A stretch of 10,823 bases of DNA from DASPKX01 sp035627835 (GTDB taxonomy: Bacteria > Verrucomicrobiota > Verrucomicrobiia > Limisphaerales > SXQI01): positions 1 to 10,823 of the forward strand of contig DASPKX010000144.1 of NCBI GenBank assembly GCA_035627835.1. Direction: 5' to 3'. The translations under genes and the position numbers were made by a program. Of the stretch, positions 1-8,046 are shown piece after piece (position 1 is the stretch's first letter; each line of letters begins with the position of its first letter). Below the pieces are notes generated by a model, which worked only from the letters and a program-made list of their open reading frames with translations, made no database searches and was not told the DNA's origin.

Positions 1-1526
1 GCCGGTTCGTGGCAGAAATGGGCGGCGATTTCGTTGGCAGCCTCCCATTAACCGCCACCTTTCTCAGCAAGCCTTTCGAGCCGAGCCCTTACTCCCCAGC
101 AAGCCGGCTTTTCTGGAGCGAGTATTTCATCGATGTTCAGACTGCGCCGGAGCTGCAACATTCTCGACCCGCTCGAAAGCTGTTGGAATCAGACTCGTTC
201 AAGCGGTCCGTTAAACAATTCCGCAGCAGCCCCACAGTTTCCTACGTGCAGGAGATGCAATTAAAGCGGCGAGCGCTCGAAGCGTTAGCCGAGACTCTGG
301 ACAGAAGCAGGGGGGCGCGCCGTGAAGCTTTCGAACAGTTTCTGCGCTTGCGTCCGGACGCGCAGGAATACGCCGCATTCCGTGCAGTCGGCGAAAAGCT
401 CCAAAGCTCCTGGCATACTTGGCCGGAGCAGGCCCGCCGTGGGCGAATCACTCCCGCCGATTACCGGGAAGCGGATTTCCGCTACCATCTCTACGCCCAA
501 TTCCTCGCCCAGGAGCAGATCAGCGCGTTGCTGCGAGCTTACGAGCGCGACGGAGTCTCTCTATATCTTGACCTCCCCGTTGGTGTGAACTCAGACAGCT
601 ACGATGTTTGGCGGAACCGAAGCCAATTCGTTAGCAGTGTGAGTTGCGGCGCGCCGCCCGATATTTTCTTTCGCGAAGGCCAGGACTGGGGTTTCCCTCC
701 GCTCAATCCGATTGAGCTGCGGAAGTCTCACTACGCTTATTGGCGCAAGGTGATGCGTTTCCAACTCAAGCACGCCAAGCTCCTGCGCCTTGATCATGTC
801 ATGGGGTTGCATCGCCTGTATTGGATACCTCATGGTCGCTCGGCCAAAGACGGGGCTTACGTCCACTACAACGCGGAGGAGCTGTTCGCTATTCTGTGTG
901 TTGAGTCGCACCTCAATGAGGCAGTGGTGATTGGTGAGAACCTCGGCACGGTTCCTCAGGAAATCACCCGCGCGATGCGAAAGCATTCCGTGCGCGGGAT
1001 GAGCATCCTTCAATTCGAGCACCAGCCTCGCCAGCCCGCTCTCAAGGAGCCGCCGCGCGCTGTCCTTGCCACTCTCGACACCCATGATACTCCCACCTTC
1101 GCCGCTTTTGTCACTGGTGCGGACATTGCGCTCCGCCAAACCCTGGGATTGCTGAAGGCGAAGGAAGTCGCAAGCGAGCGGCGGCGTCGCCAAAAACTGA
1201 TTAAAGCGTTCGCTGATTTTCTCAAGAAGAGGAGACTCATCACCTCGTCTGAACCGAATCCAACGGATTTGTTGCGAGGCGCGCTGCGTTGGCTCGCAAA
1301 GGGCAGGGCGGACATTGTCCTGATTCCCCTGGAGGATCTTTGGTTGGAGATCAACGCCCAAAATGTTCCAGGAACCACAGATCAGCATCCTAATTGGCAG
1401 CGAAAAGCCCGTCTCACTCTCGAGGAGATGCTCGGCTCTGTCCACGTTCGGACGCTTCTTAACGAAGTTTCGGAGGCCCGCCATCCGGCGCAACGGACCA
1501 TCCACAAGTCCAGAACTCAGAAATGA
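1..1526 (+). CDS. malQ: 4-alpha-glucanotransferase (amylomaltase, GH77), 5' partial
   Basis: Transfers alpha-1,4-glucan segments between maltooligosaccharides in the cytoplasm. The gene runs off the left edge; the reading frame is open from base 3. The GTG at 9 is not a credible start, because the protein is already inside the conserved core (GDFVGSLPLTATFL, then EPSPYSPASRLFW), so the N-terminal part of the barrel lies outside the window. GH77/GH13-clan catalytic residues are visible: the nucleophile Asp in LRLDHVMGL (codon 792-794), the acid/base Glu in VIGENLGTVP (936-938) and the transition-state Asp in DTHDTPT (1086-1088). GQDWGFPPLNP and the late NVPGT...HPNW acceptor motif are also typical. 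Its stop overlaps the treZ start in ATGA, implying translational coupling. In the trehalose operon it probably re-lengthens the short maltodextrins left by TreY/TreZ (inference). Family assignment is secure; true length is unknown. Confidence 0.94.
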   Translation, partial: RFVAEMGGDFVGSLPLTATFLSKPFEPSPYSPASRLFWSEYFIDVQTAPELQHSRPARKLLESDSFKRSVKQFRSSPTVSYVQEMQLKRRALEALAETLDRSRGARREAFEQFLRLRPDAQEYAAFRAVGEKLQSSWHTWPEQARRGRITPADYREADFRYHLYAQFLAQEQISALLRAYERDGVSLYLDLPVGVNSDSYDVWRNRSQFVSSVSCGAPPDIFFREGQDWGFPPLNPIELRKSHYAYWRKVMRFQLKHAKLLRLDHVMGLHRLYWIPHGRSAKDGAYVHYNAEELFAILCVESHLNEAVVIGENLGTVPQEITRAMRKHSVRGMSILQFEHQPRQPALKEPPRAVLATLDTHDTPTFAAFVTGADIALRQTLGLLKAKEVASERRRRQKLIKAFADFLKKRRLITSSEPNPTDLLRGALRWLAKGRADIVLIPLEDLWLEINAQNVPGTTDQHPNWQRKARLTLEEMLGSVHVRTLLNEVSEARHPAQRTIHKSRTQK

Positions 1527-3385
1527 ATAGCAATCCCGCTTTCCCCAGCCGCGTCACAGCCACTCGTTACCCGCTCGGCGCCATCAGCCTTGAAGGAGAT
1601 CGCTGCGCGTTCACTCTCTGGGCTCCGCAAGCTGAGCAGGTGAACATCGTGCTCTGTGGGCCGAAGGAACGCTCGATTGCTTTAAAGAAATCACCGGAAG
1701 GCTACTTCGAAGCCGTTGCCGAAAACGTCACTCCCGGCGCGCGATACTGGGTGGAACTTGATGGCAAACTCCGGCGTCCTGACCCCGCTTCCCGTCTCCA
1801 GCCAGAGGGTGTTCATGGTCCCTCGGAAGTGGTGCCTCACCAGTTCCCATGGACTGATGGGAATTGGTTCGGAATTCCGCTTCGCGATTACGTCATCTAC
1901 GAACTTCATGTCGGCACGTTCAGCAAGGAAGGAACATTTGAGGGCATCATTCCGCACCTGCGTTCCTTGAAGGATCTGGGCGTCACTGCCATAGAATTGA
2001 TGCCGGTCGCTCAATTCCCGGGGACTCGCAACTGGGGCTACGATGGCGTTGGTCTTTTCGCCGTTCAGAACTCGTATGGTGGACCGCTCGGCCTTAAGAA
2101 GTTGGTCAACGCAGCACATGCCACCGGCTTGGCTGTGATCCTGGATGTTGTTTACAACCATCTCGGTCCTGAAGGGAATTACCTCGGGGACTTTGGCCCA
2201 TATTTCACGGATGCGCATAAAACCTTCTGGGGTCCTGCCTTTAATTTCGACCAGAGCGGCTCGGATCATGTGCGCAGGTTTTTTATTGAGAACGCTCTCT
2301 ACTTCCAGCGCGAGCTGCACATTGATGCGCTCCGCTTGGATGCAGTCCATGCTATCCGTGACTTCTCCGCCATTCCATTCCTGCAGGATCTCGGCCACGC
2401 AGCCAAAACCGCTAGCCATGAGACGAATCGTCGCTTTCACCTGATCGCCGAAAGCGATCTGAACGATCCTAAGGTAATTCGTCCGACCACCAGCGGTGGT
2501 TACGGCCTCGATGCCCAGTGGAGTGATGATTTCCATCACTCCCTGCATGTGCTTTTAACCGGGGAGCGGACTGGCTATTATAGCGACTTTGACGGGGTCG
2601 CGCAGCTTGCTCGAATTCTCCGCACTGGCTGGGCTTTTGCGGGTGATTATTCCCCCCATCGCGGACGCAAGCACGGCGCCCCCTCCGAGGGAACATTCGC
2701 CAAGCAGTTTGTCATCTTCGCTCAAAACCACGACCAGGTTGGAAATCGGATGTTGGGTGACCGGCTTTCCACATTGGTAGGTCACGAAAAGCTCCGGCTC
2801 TCCGCTGCGCTCGTTGCGCTCTCTCCCTTCATCCCGTTGTTGTTCATGGGAGAGGAATATGGGGAGCCCCGGCCTTTCCAATACTTCATCAGCCACACCG
2901 ACGAGGCTCTGGTGCAAGCGGTCCGTGAAGGTCGCAAAAAGGAATTCGAAGCCTTCCACACCACCGGGCAAGCTCCGGACCCGCAGGCTGAGGAAACCTT
3001 TCGAGCATCCAAACTGCAACATCACTTGGCCGCAGAGGGCAAGGGCCGCGAGTTGCGTGAGCTTTATGCCCGCCTTTTTCAGTTGCGCCGTTCGATTCCT
3101 GCAATCCGTGACGCCGACAAATCCACTCTCGAACCCATTTCTCTCGAGAAGGAGCAATGTCTGGCGGTACTTTATCGAGGACTCAGCGGCGATGCTCTTG
3201 CGGTGTATTCGTTCAACGACCGTCCTGTCACTCTCGACGTTCCCGCAGGACTCTCGCGCTGGAAACGAATCCTCGACTCCTCACGTTCACTCGCTGCCCC
3301 CCCTGAGGAACTCCCCGCCGGCGGCCTGAAGCTGAATCTGCAGCCGTTTGGATTCCAACTGCTGGTGAGCGGGAGTGATAGGTAA
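1523..3385 (+). CDS. treZ: Maltooligosyltrehalose trehalohydrolase (GH13)
   Basis: Hydrolyses the alpha-1,4 bond next to the trehalosyl end of maltooligosyltrehalose, releasing trehalose; cytoplasmic. The 620 residues match the usual family length of about 600. Order: an N-terminal beta-sandwich (about 15-105, with FTLWAPQA and the PDPASRLQPEGVHGPS segment typical of TreZ), then a GH13 barrel starting near YVIYELHVGTFS, then a C-terminal beta domain. Barrel signatures are DVVYNHLGPEGNYL, the nucleophile D273 in LRLDAVHAI, the acid/base E310 in LIAESDLND and the third carboxylate D404 in FAQNHDQVGNR. LFMGEEYGEPRPFQYF is the GH13 segment following the last strand. The ATG lies within the malQ stop as ATGA. 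No Shine-Dalgarno precedes it, so it probably depends on ribosomes finishing malQ. treY follows after 11 bp. A glycogen branching enzyme (GlgB) is the main look-alike, but the TreZ-specific segments and the treY neighbour exclude it. Confidence 0.97.
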   Translation: MNSNPAFPSRVTATRYPLGAISLEGDRCAFTLWAPQAEQVNIVLCGPKERSIALKKSPEGYFEAVAENVTPGARYWVELDGKLRRPDPASRLQPEGVHGPSEVVPHQFPWTDGNWFGIPLRDYVIYELHVGTFSKEGTFEGIIPHLRSLKDLGVTAIELMPVAQFPGTRNWGYDGVGLFAVQNSYGGPLGLKKLVNAAHATGLAVILDVVYNHLGPEGNYLGDFGPYFTDAHKTFWGPAFNFDQSGSDHVRRFFIENALYFQRELHIDALRLDAVHAIRDFSAIPFLQDLGHAAKTASHETNRRFHLIAESDLNDPKVIRPTTSGGYGLDAQWSDDFHHSLHVLLTGERTGYYSDFDGVAQLARILRTGWAFAGDYSPHRGRKHGAPSEGTFAKQFVIFAQNHDQVGNRMLGDRLSTLVGHEKLRLSAALVALSPFIPLLFMGEEYGEPRPFQYFISHTDEALVQAVREGRKKEFEAFHTTGQAPDPQAEETFRASKLQHHLAAEGKGRELRELYARLFQLRRSIPAIRDADKSTLEPISLEKEQCLAVLYRGLSGDALAVYSFNDRPVTLDVPAGLSRWKRILDSSRSLAAPPEELPAGGLKLNLQPFGFQLLVSGSDR

Positions 3386-3386
3386 A

Positions 3387-3394
3387 AGGTGATC
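3387..3394 (+). promoter_or_regulatory. Strong Shine-Dalgarno site of treY
   Basis: AGGTGATC lies in the 11-bp gap between the treZ stop and the treY ATG. It is an uninterrupted 8-base match to the 3' half of the consensus TAAGGAGGTGATC that pairs with the 16S rRNA tail. The core GG is about 7 bases from the ATG, a normal aligned spacing. It fixes the treY start at 3397. None of the other visible starts in the window has a comparable site, so treY may be translated independently of treZ. Confidence 0.7.
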
Positions 3395-3396
3395 GC

Positions 3397-6165
3397 ATGA
3401 CAGGGAGCAAAGCCATTCCTCAAGCTCGCATTCCAACCGCGACATACCGGCTGCAGTTCGGTGAGCAATTTCCCTTCACTGCGGCCATGCCGCTGCTGGG
3501 ATATTTGAAGGAGCTTGGAATCACTGATCTCTACGCGTCCCCAATATTCCAAACTCCGCCCGGCAGCGCGCACGGTTACAACGTGTGTGGCTTCGAATCA
3601 GCCAACAGCTCTTTGGGCGGGGATGAAGGCCTGCTCCGGCTGACTAATGCACTCAAGGAGGAAGGTCTGGGGCTCCTGGTGGACATGGTTCCCAACCACA
3701 TGGCGGCGCACCTCACGAACTGTTGGTGGCGCGATGTCCTTCGCTTTGGCCGAAACTCCCGCTACGCAACCTTCTTCGACATCGATTGGAATCGCCACCA
3801 AGGGAAGGTGTTCCTCCCCACACTTGGGGATCACGCCTGGGAGGCCGCGCAACGGCGCGAGTTGCAGCTCGCATGGCACGACTCGCAGTTAGTCGTAAAA
3901 TATTACGACAACTCCTTCCCGCTCTCTCCCGAGTCGCACATTTTGATTCTTCGAGAATGGCTCCACCTTGAGCGCAAACCGATCATCGCTGAACTCATGG
4001 GCAAGTTGGCTCATTCCGTGCGGTCGTTGCCGGAAGTGGACACCGCGTTGGCAACGTTGCTCAGTGATTCTGCTCGCGGGCTGGAACAAGCCCTCAAGAG
4101 CTTTAATGCTGATCCCGATCGCTTGATGACCGTTCTGGACGCGCAGCACTACAAGTTGGCGTTCTGGCGTCTGGCTCCCGAAGAAATTAACTACCGTCGT
4201 TTCTTCGACATCACTGATCTGGTTGCGTTAACCATGGAGCGCTCCGAGGTGTTTGAAGAAACGCACCGGGCGCTCTTCAAGTGGGTCCATGAAGGGCGCA
4301 TTACAGGCCTGCGCATCGATCATCCAGACGGCTTGCGAGCGCCCCGAGCGTACTTCCGCGACCTGCAGCTCGCCGCCCTCGGTGACGGCCCTCTGGTGGA
4401 TCGAATGAGCAAGCTCGAGAATTCCAGCCAACTCCCGCTCTACGTGGTCGCTGAGAAAATCCTTAGCGCCGATGAGCAGTTGCCCAAGGATTGGCGCGCC
4501 CACGGAACAACCGGGTACGATTTCCTCATCGCCCTCAATGGATTGTTCATCAACTCGGCAGCTGAACCGGAATTTACAAGGTTCTACGGCGAATTCACTG
4601 GATGCGTCGCGGATTTCCACGCGATCGAGCATGCCTCTAAAAAGGAGGTGCTCGAGATGAGCTTCCGCGGCGACATCAACGAGCTTTCTGAACGGCTCTG
4701 GCAACTCGCGCAGAAGTCACCCTCGACGCGGGGTCTTTCCCGTCACGTGCTTCGCACCGCCATCGTCGAGTTAATTTGCAGCTTTTCCGTCTATCGCACC
4801 TACGGTGAGCCGGAGACGGGCCGGTCCAATGCCGCCGATGCCGAGGTTCTAAATGACGCGCTGTCCGCTGCCACTAAAGCAAAGGGCATCGACTCTGCCG
4901 CTCTGCAGTATCTGGGGTCCGTCCTTAGAACCGAAACCGCTCCCTCGCATGAGCTTCTTGAGTTTATCTGGCGCTTCCAGCAAGTCTCCGGGCCGCTCAC
5001 CGCAAAAGGCGTGGAAGACACCGCATTTTACCGTTATTTCCGGTTTATTTCATTGAACGAAGTCGGCGGCAACCCCGGCCGTTTCGGCACAACTCTGGAT
5101 CACTTCCATGCTCATTGCGCGGCAAAAGCGAGGAGTTGGCCTCATTCCATGCTGGCTTCCTCGACGCACGACACGAAACGCGGGGAGGACACTCGCGCTC
5201 GCCTGAATGTCCTCTCAGAAATGCCAGAGCGGTGGCAGCGCTTCGTGAATAGGTCTTCAGCCCTCACCGCCCGTGATTGTGATATCGTCAGTGGCAAACC
5301 CGCACCGGATGCCAACGACGAGTATCTCTTTTACCAAACTGCCGTCGCGGCCTCAGGCTTCGAAGACAACTGGCCAGCGCTCGCAACGCGCGTGCGGGAA
5401 TACATGCTTAAAGCCGCGAGGGAAGGGAAGCGCAACACCAGTTGGATCGACCAAAACACTGATTACGAGAAGGCCCTGAGCCAGTACGTTGAGCGAAATC
5501 TCGCCTCTGACAGCGCGTTTGTTCAGGAACTGCTGAAGCTGCGGGGCGAAATTGAATTCCCCGGCGTGGTGAACTCCCTTGCGCAAACCCTCATCAAAAT
5601 CACCGCTCCAGGCGTTCCTGATTTCTACCAAGGCTCCGAACTTTGGGACTTCAGTCTTGTCGATCCCGATAATCGCCGCCCGGTGGATTTCACGCTAAGG
5701 CAGGAGATGCTCAGCAATCTTCGCTCACGTTCTACGAAAGACGCCCGTTCAAAGTTCCTGGCCTCCCTGCTCACGAACTACCGCTCCCCTGAAATCAAGT
5801 TGTTCCTCATCCATCAGGCTCTAAGGACGCGCAACGGTCTGGCCGAGCTTTATCGCACCGGCGAGTACATCCCTTTGCAGGTCGAGGGCGACAGAGCGCG
5901 CCATCTTGTCGCCTTTGCACGGCGACTCAACAAGGAGACCGCAATCACTGTGGCGCCCCGTTTCACTTCGCTGCTCCTGAACGGCGCCAAATCGTGGGAA
6001 ACCGCCGCGAACGCCCTTCAAGGCGCCACCATCAAACTCCCGTCTGAAATGAGCGGCCTCTTTGAAGATGCCTTCTCTGGTGAAGTCATCGAAGGTGATG
6101 CTCTCCCCGCGGAGCGTGTGCTCGCTCGCTTTCCCGTGGCTTTGCTCGTTGCGCGACAGGCGTGA
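3397..6165 (+). CDS. treY: Maltooligosyltrehalose synthase (GH13)
   Basis: Intramolecular transglucosylase that converts the reducing-end alpha-1,4 bond of a maltodextrin into an alpha,alpha-1,1 bond, giving maltooligosyltrehalose for TreZ. The 922 residues are within the family range (about 700-950). The N-terminus PTATYRLQFGEQFPF, followed by ITDLYASPIFQTPPGSAHGY, is diagnostic of TreY. Further motifs are LLVDMVPNHMA, the nucleophile D308 in LRIDHPDGL, the acid/base E353 in VVAEKILSADEQLP and the third carboxylate D592 in SSTHDTKRGED. GPLTAKGVEDTAFYRY and PGVPDFYQGSELWDFSLVDPDNRRPVD are also TreY hallmarks. The long segment between the catalytic motifs is the large family-specific insertion. 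It is the third gene of the malQ-treZ-treY operon and the following gene starts 31 bp later. No damaged motifs were seen. Confidence 0.97.
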   Translation: MTGSKAIPQARIPTATYRLQFGEQFPFTAAMPLLGYLKELGITDLYASPIFQTPPGSAHGYNVCGFESANSSLGGDEGLLRLTNALKEEGLGLLVDMVPNHMAAHLTNCWWRDVLRFGRNSRYATFFDIDWNRHQGKVFLPTLGDHAWEAAQRRELQLAWHDSQLVVKYYDNSFPLSPESHILILREWLHLERKPIIAELMGKLAHSVRSLPEVDTALATLLSDSARGLEQALKSFNADPDRLMTVLDAQHYKLAFWRLAPEEINYRRFFDITDLVALTMERSEVFEETHRALFKWVHEGRITGLRIDHPDGLRAPRAYFRDLQLAALGDGPLVDRMSKLENSSQLPLYVVAEKILSADEQLPKDWRAHGTTGYDFLIALNGLFINSAAEPEFTRFYGEFTGCVADFHAIEHASKKEVLEMSFRGDINELSERLWQLAQKSPSTRGLSRHVLRTAIVELICSFSVYRTYGEPETGRSNAADAEVLNDALSAATKAKGIDSAALQYLGSVLRTETAPSHELLEFIWRFQQVSGPLTAKGVEDTAFYRYFRFISLNEVGGNPGRFGTTLDHFHAHCAAKARSWPHSMLASSTHDTKRGEDTRARLNVLSEMPERWQRFVNRSSALTARDCDIVSGKPAPDANDEYLFYQTAVAASGFEDNWPALATRVREYMLKAAREGKRNTSWIDQNTDYEKALSQYVERNLASDSAFVQELLKLRGEIEFPGVVNSLAQTLIKITAPGVPDFYQGSELWDFSLVDPDNRRPVDFTLRQEMLSNLRSRSTKDARSKFLASLLTNYRSPEIKLFLIHQALRTRNGLAELYRTGEYIPLQVEGDRARHLVAFARRLNKETAITVAPRFTSLLLNGAKSWETAANALQGATIKLPSEMSGLFEDAFSGEVIEGDALPAERVLARFPVALLVARQA

Positions 6166-6196
6166 CACGTTCCCGCATTTAGATCACAACGGGGTT

Positions 6197-7900
6197 ATGC
6201 CATTCCGCCTTCTCGCACTAGCCCTGCTCCTGCAGCTCACGCTGCATTCCGCGACCTCACCAAAACTTTCCCGCAAAGGAATGGTCGTCGCCCAGGATGC
6301 AATTGCCGCTGACGTGGGCGCGCGGATCCTGCGCAACGGCGGCAACGCAATCGACGCGGCCATTGCCACCGCCTTCGCCCTCGCCGTCACCCATCCCGCA
6401 GCCGGAAACATTGGCGGGGGAGGCTTTATTGTGCTGCGCACTGCGGATGGGCAGACTGCTGCCTACGATTTCCGTGAGACCGCCCCCGGGGCTGCGCATC
6501 CGGAAATGTTCCTCCGCAACGGCAAATACGATCCCCAGGCGCACCACGAAGGCCACCGGGCCGTTGGCGTTCCTGGCGCAGTCGCTGGCATGTGGCTCGC
6601 CTGGACGAACCATGGCAAGCTGAACTGGAGCAACCTGGTCGCTCCTGCGATCACTCTTGCCCGGGACGGTTTCCCCATTTCCTTCGAACTAGCCGAGTCG
6701 CTGCGGGGGATAACACCGGCCATGCGCCAATATCCTGCGGCCCACAAGCAATTCACAAAGGAGGGGGAACCGTATCAGCCCGGAGACACCCTAAAACAGC
6801 CAGATCTCGCCAGAACCCTCGAACGCATCGCTGTTCGTGGTCCGGATGACTTCTATCGTGGCGAAACTGCCCGTCTGATCGTGGCTGAGATGCAACAGAA
6901 CAACGGCCTTATCACAGCTGAAGACCTGCGCGCTTATCGAGCGGTAAAGCGTTCAGTGATTCGAGGAACTTACCGTGGCTTCGGAATCATCTCCATGCCT
7001 CCCCCAAGTTCAGGCGGGGTCGCCATAGTCCAGGCTCTCAACATCCTGGAAGGCTACGATCTTGCATCCAGTGGCTTGGGCGCCGCCCGCAGCACTCATT
7101 TGACGGTTGAAGCGCTTCGAAGAGTCTTCGCTCAACGGGCTCAGTTTCTCGGTGACCCAGACTTCAACACCAACATGCCGATCACCAAGCTCGTCTCGAA
7201 AGATCATGCCGCTGACCTCCGGCGATCAATCAACCCGCAACGAGCCTCCAGGAGCGAAATCCAGAACTTCTCCTGGAGCAATGAGAGTGACGCAACCACT
7301 CACCTTTCCGTGGTTGATTCGGCTAAAAACGCCGTTTCACTCACTTGCACCCTGGAAGCTTCATACGGGTCCAAGATTGTGGTGACCGGCGCCGGCTTCC
7401 TTTTGAATAACGAAATCGGTGACTTCAACGCCGCGCCTGGGCTCACCACCACGAATGGGCTGATTGGCTCATACCCAAACCTTGCGCGCCCCGGCAAACG
7501 AATGCTCTCCAGCATGTCACCGACCATCCTCGTCGAGGACGGTGAACTCTTTCTTGTCACCGGCACCCCGGGAGGGCGCACGATCATCAGCACCGTTCTT
7601 CAAACGATCATCAACACCGTCGACTTCAAAATAAACGCGCAGGACGCCGTGAACGCCGCTCGTTTTCATCATCAATGGTTTCCCGACCAAATCAATTTTG
7701 AGCGAGGCGGATTAACTGTGGACACCCAGGCGCGCTTGGCAGAGTGGGGGCATGCACTCAGGCCTGTTGCCGTGCAAGGCGCCGCTCAGGTGATCCGCGT
7801 CACTGGTGATGGCTACCTGGAAGCAGGAGCAGATATGCGCTGGGCCGATTCCAAAGCCAGCACCGTCGAGGAATTTGATCGGGCCTCCTCCCGTCATTAG
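6197..7900 (+). CDS. ggt: Gamma-glutamyltransferase (glutathione hydrolase), exported
   Basis: Cleaves gamma-glutamyl bonds such as that of glutathione, transferring the glutamyl group to water or an amino acid; normally periplasmic. I chose the ATG at 6197 (567 residues) because it begins a signal peptide (MPFRLLALALLLQL, cleavage near residues 18-21); the open frame further upstream overlaps treY and has no family similarity. Family motifs: RNGGNAIDAAIA, GNIGGGGF, substrate-carboxylate Arg93 in DFRETAP, autocleavage nucleophile Thr367 in ATTHLSVVD (codon 7295-7297), LLNNEIGDFN, the SSMSPT serines and GTPGGRTIIS. Processing at Thr367 would give subunits of about 366 (precursor) and 201 residues. 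Aligned without gaps to my memory of E. coli GGT, Asn411 becomes Glu387 and lid Tyr444 becomes Asn420, so donor recognition may differ. It lies 31 bp after treY and could be read through from that operon, but no functional link to trehalose is evident. Confidence 0.94.
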   Translation: MPFRLLALALLLQLTLHSATSPKLSRKGMVVAQDAIAADVGARILRNGGNAIDAAIATAFALAVTHPAAGNIGGGGFIVLRTADGQTAAYDFRETAPGAAHPEMFLRNGKYDPQAHHEGHRAVGVPGAVAGMWLAWTNHGKLNWSNLVAPAITLARDGFPISFELAESLRGITPAMRQYPAAHKQFTKEGEPYQPGDTLKQPDLARTLERIAVRGPDDFYRGETARLIVAEMQQNNGLITAEDLRAYRAVKRSVIRGTYRGFGIISMPPPSSGGVAIVQALNILEGYDLASSGLGAARSTHLTVEALRRVFAQRAQFLGDPDFNTNMPITKLVSKDHAADLRRSINPQRASRSEIQNFSWSNESDATTHLSVVDSAKNAVSLTCTLEASYGSKIVVTGAGFLLNNEIGDFNAAPGLTTTNGLIGSYPNLARPGKRMLSSMSPTILVEDGELFLVTGTPGGRTIISTVLQTIINTVDFKINAQDAVNAARFHHQWFPDQINFERGGLTVDTQARLAEWGHALRPVAVQGAAQVIRVTGDGYLEAGADMRWADSKASTVEEFDRASSRH

Positions 7901-7945
7901 CCCATTCTCACCTGCGCAACCGGGTCTGCTGGCACGATTCCGGCT

Positions 7946-8046
7946 CAGCTCATGCCCGTGAATACAGGCTGGGTAACGGCAGCAATAATCTTGTCTTTTG
8001 CAGACTGATTCTCAACACTGCGCATCGTTCAGCTCAGCCCGATGAA
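7946..8046 (+). repeat. Imperfect 17-bp direct repeat ending over the receiver-MBL start codon
   Basis: Within the 141-bp gap, CAGCTCATGCCCGTGAA-like sequence at 7946-7962 recurs as CAGCTCAGCCCGATGAA-like sequence at 8030-8046. They match except for one base absent from the second copy and one base added there. The second copy includes the ATG at 8042. The remaining gap sequence shows no strong hairpin with a T-run, no clear -35/-10 pair and no Shine-Dalgarno. The repeat could be a binding-site pair, a small duplication or chance. Confidence 0.3.

Noticed and set aside
591..1505. Long minus-strand open frame opposite malQ (304 codons)
   Set aside because: It lies wholly inside a gene with intact catalytic motifs, its translation has no recognisable domain, and such antisense frames are common in GC-rich coding DNA.
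1691..3157. Two minus-strand open frames (285 and 200 codons) opposite treZ
   Set aside because: No family features; shadows of the treZ codon pattern.
6062..6196. N-terminal extension of the gamma-glutamyltransferase into treY
   Set aside because: The extension is treY coding sequence in another frame; starting at 6197 gives a proper signal peptide and normal family length.
7921..7980. Possible terminator hairpin after ggt (GGCA...TGCC and CCC...GGG pairs)
   Set aside because: Stems are only 3-4 bp with long loops and there is no T-run.
7961..7989. Possible promoter before the receiver-MBL gene (AATAAT at 7984-7989 with a poor -35 at 7961-7966)
   Set aside because: The -35 matches only half of the consensus, and sigma-factor preferences of this organism are unknown.
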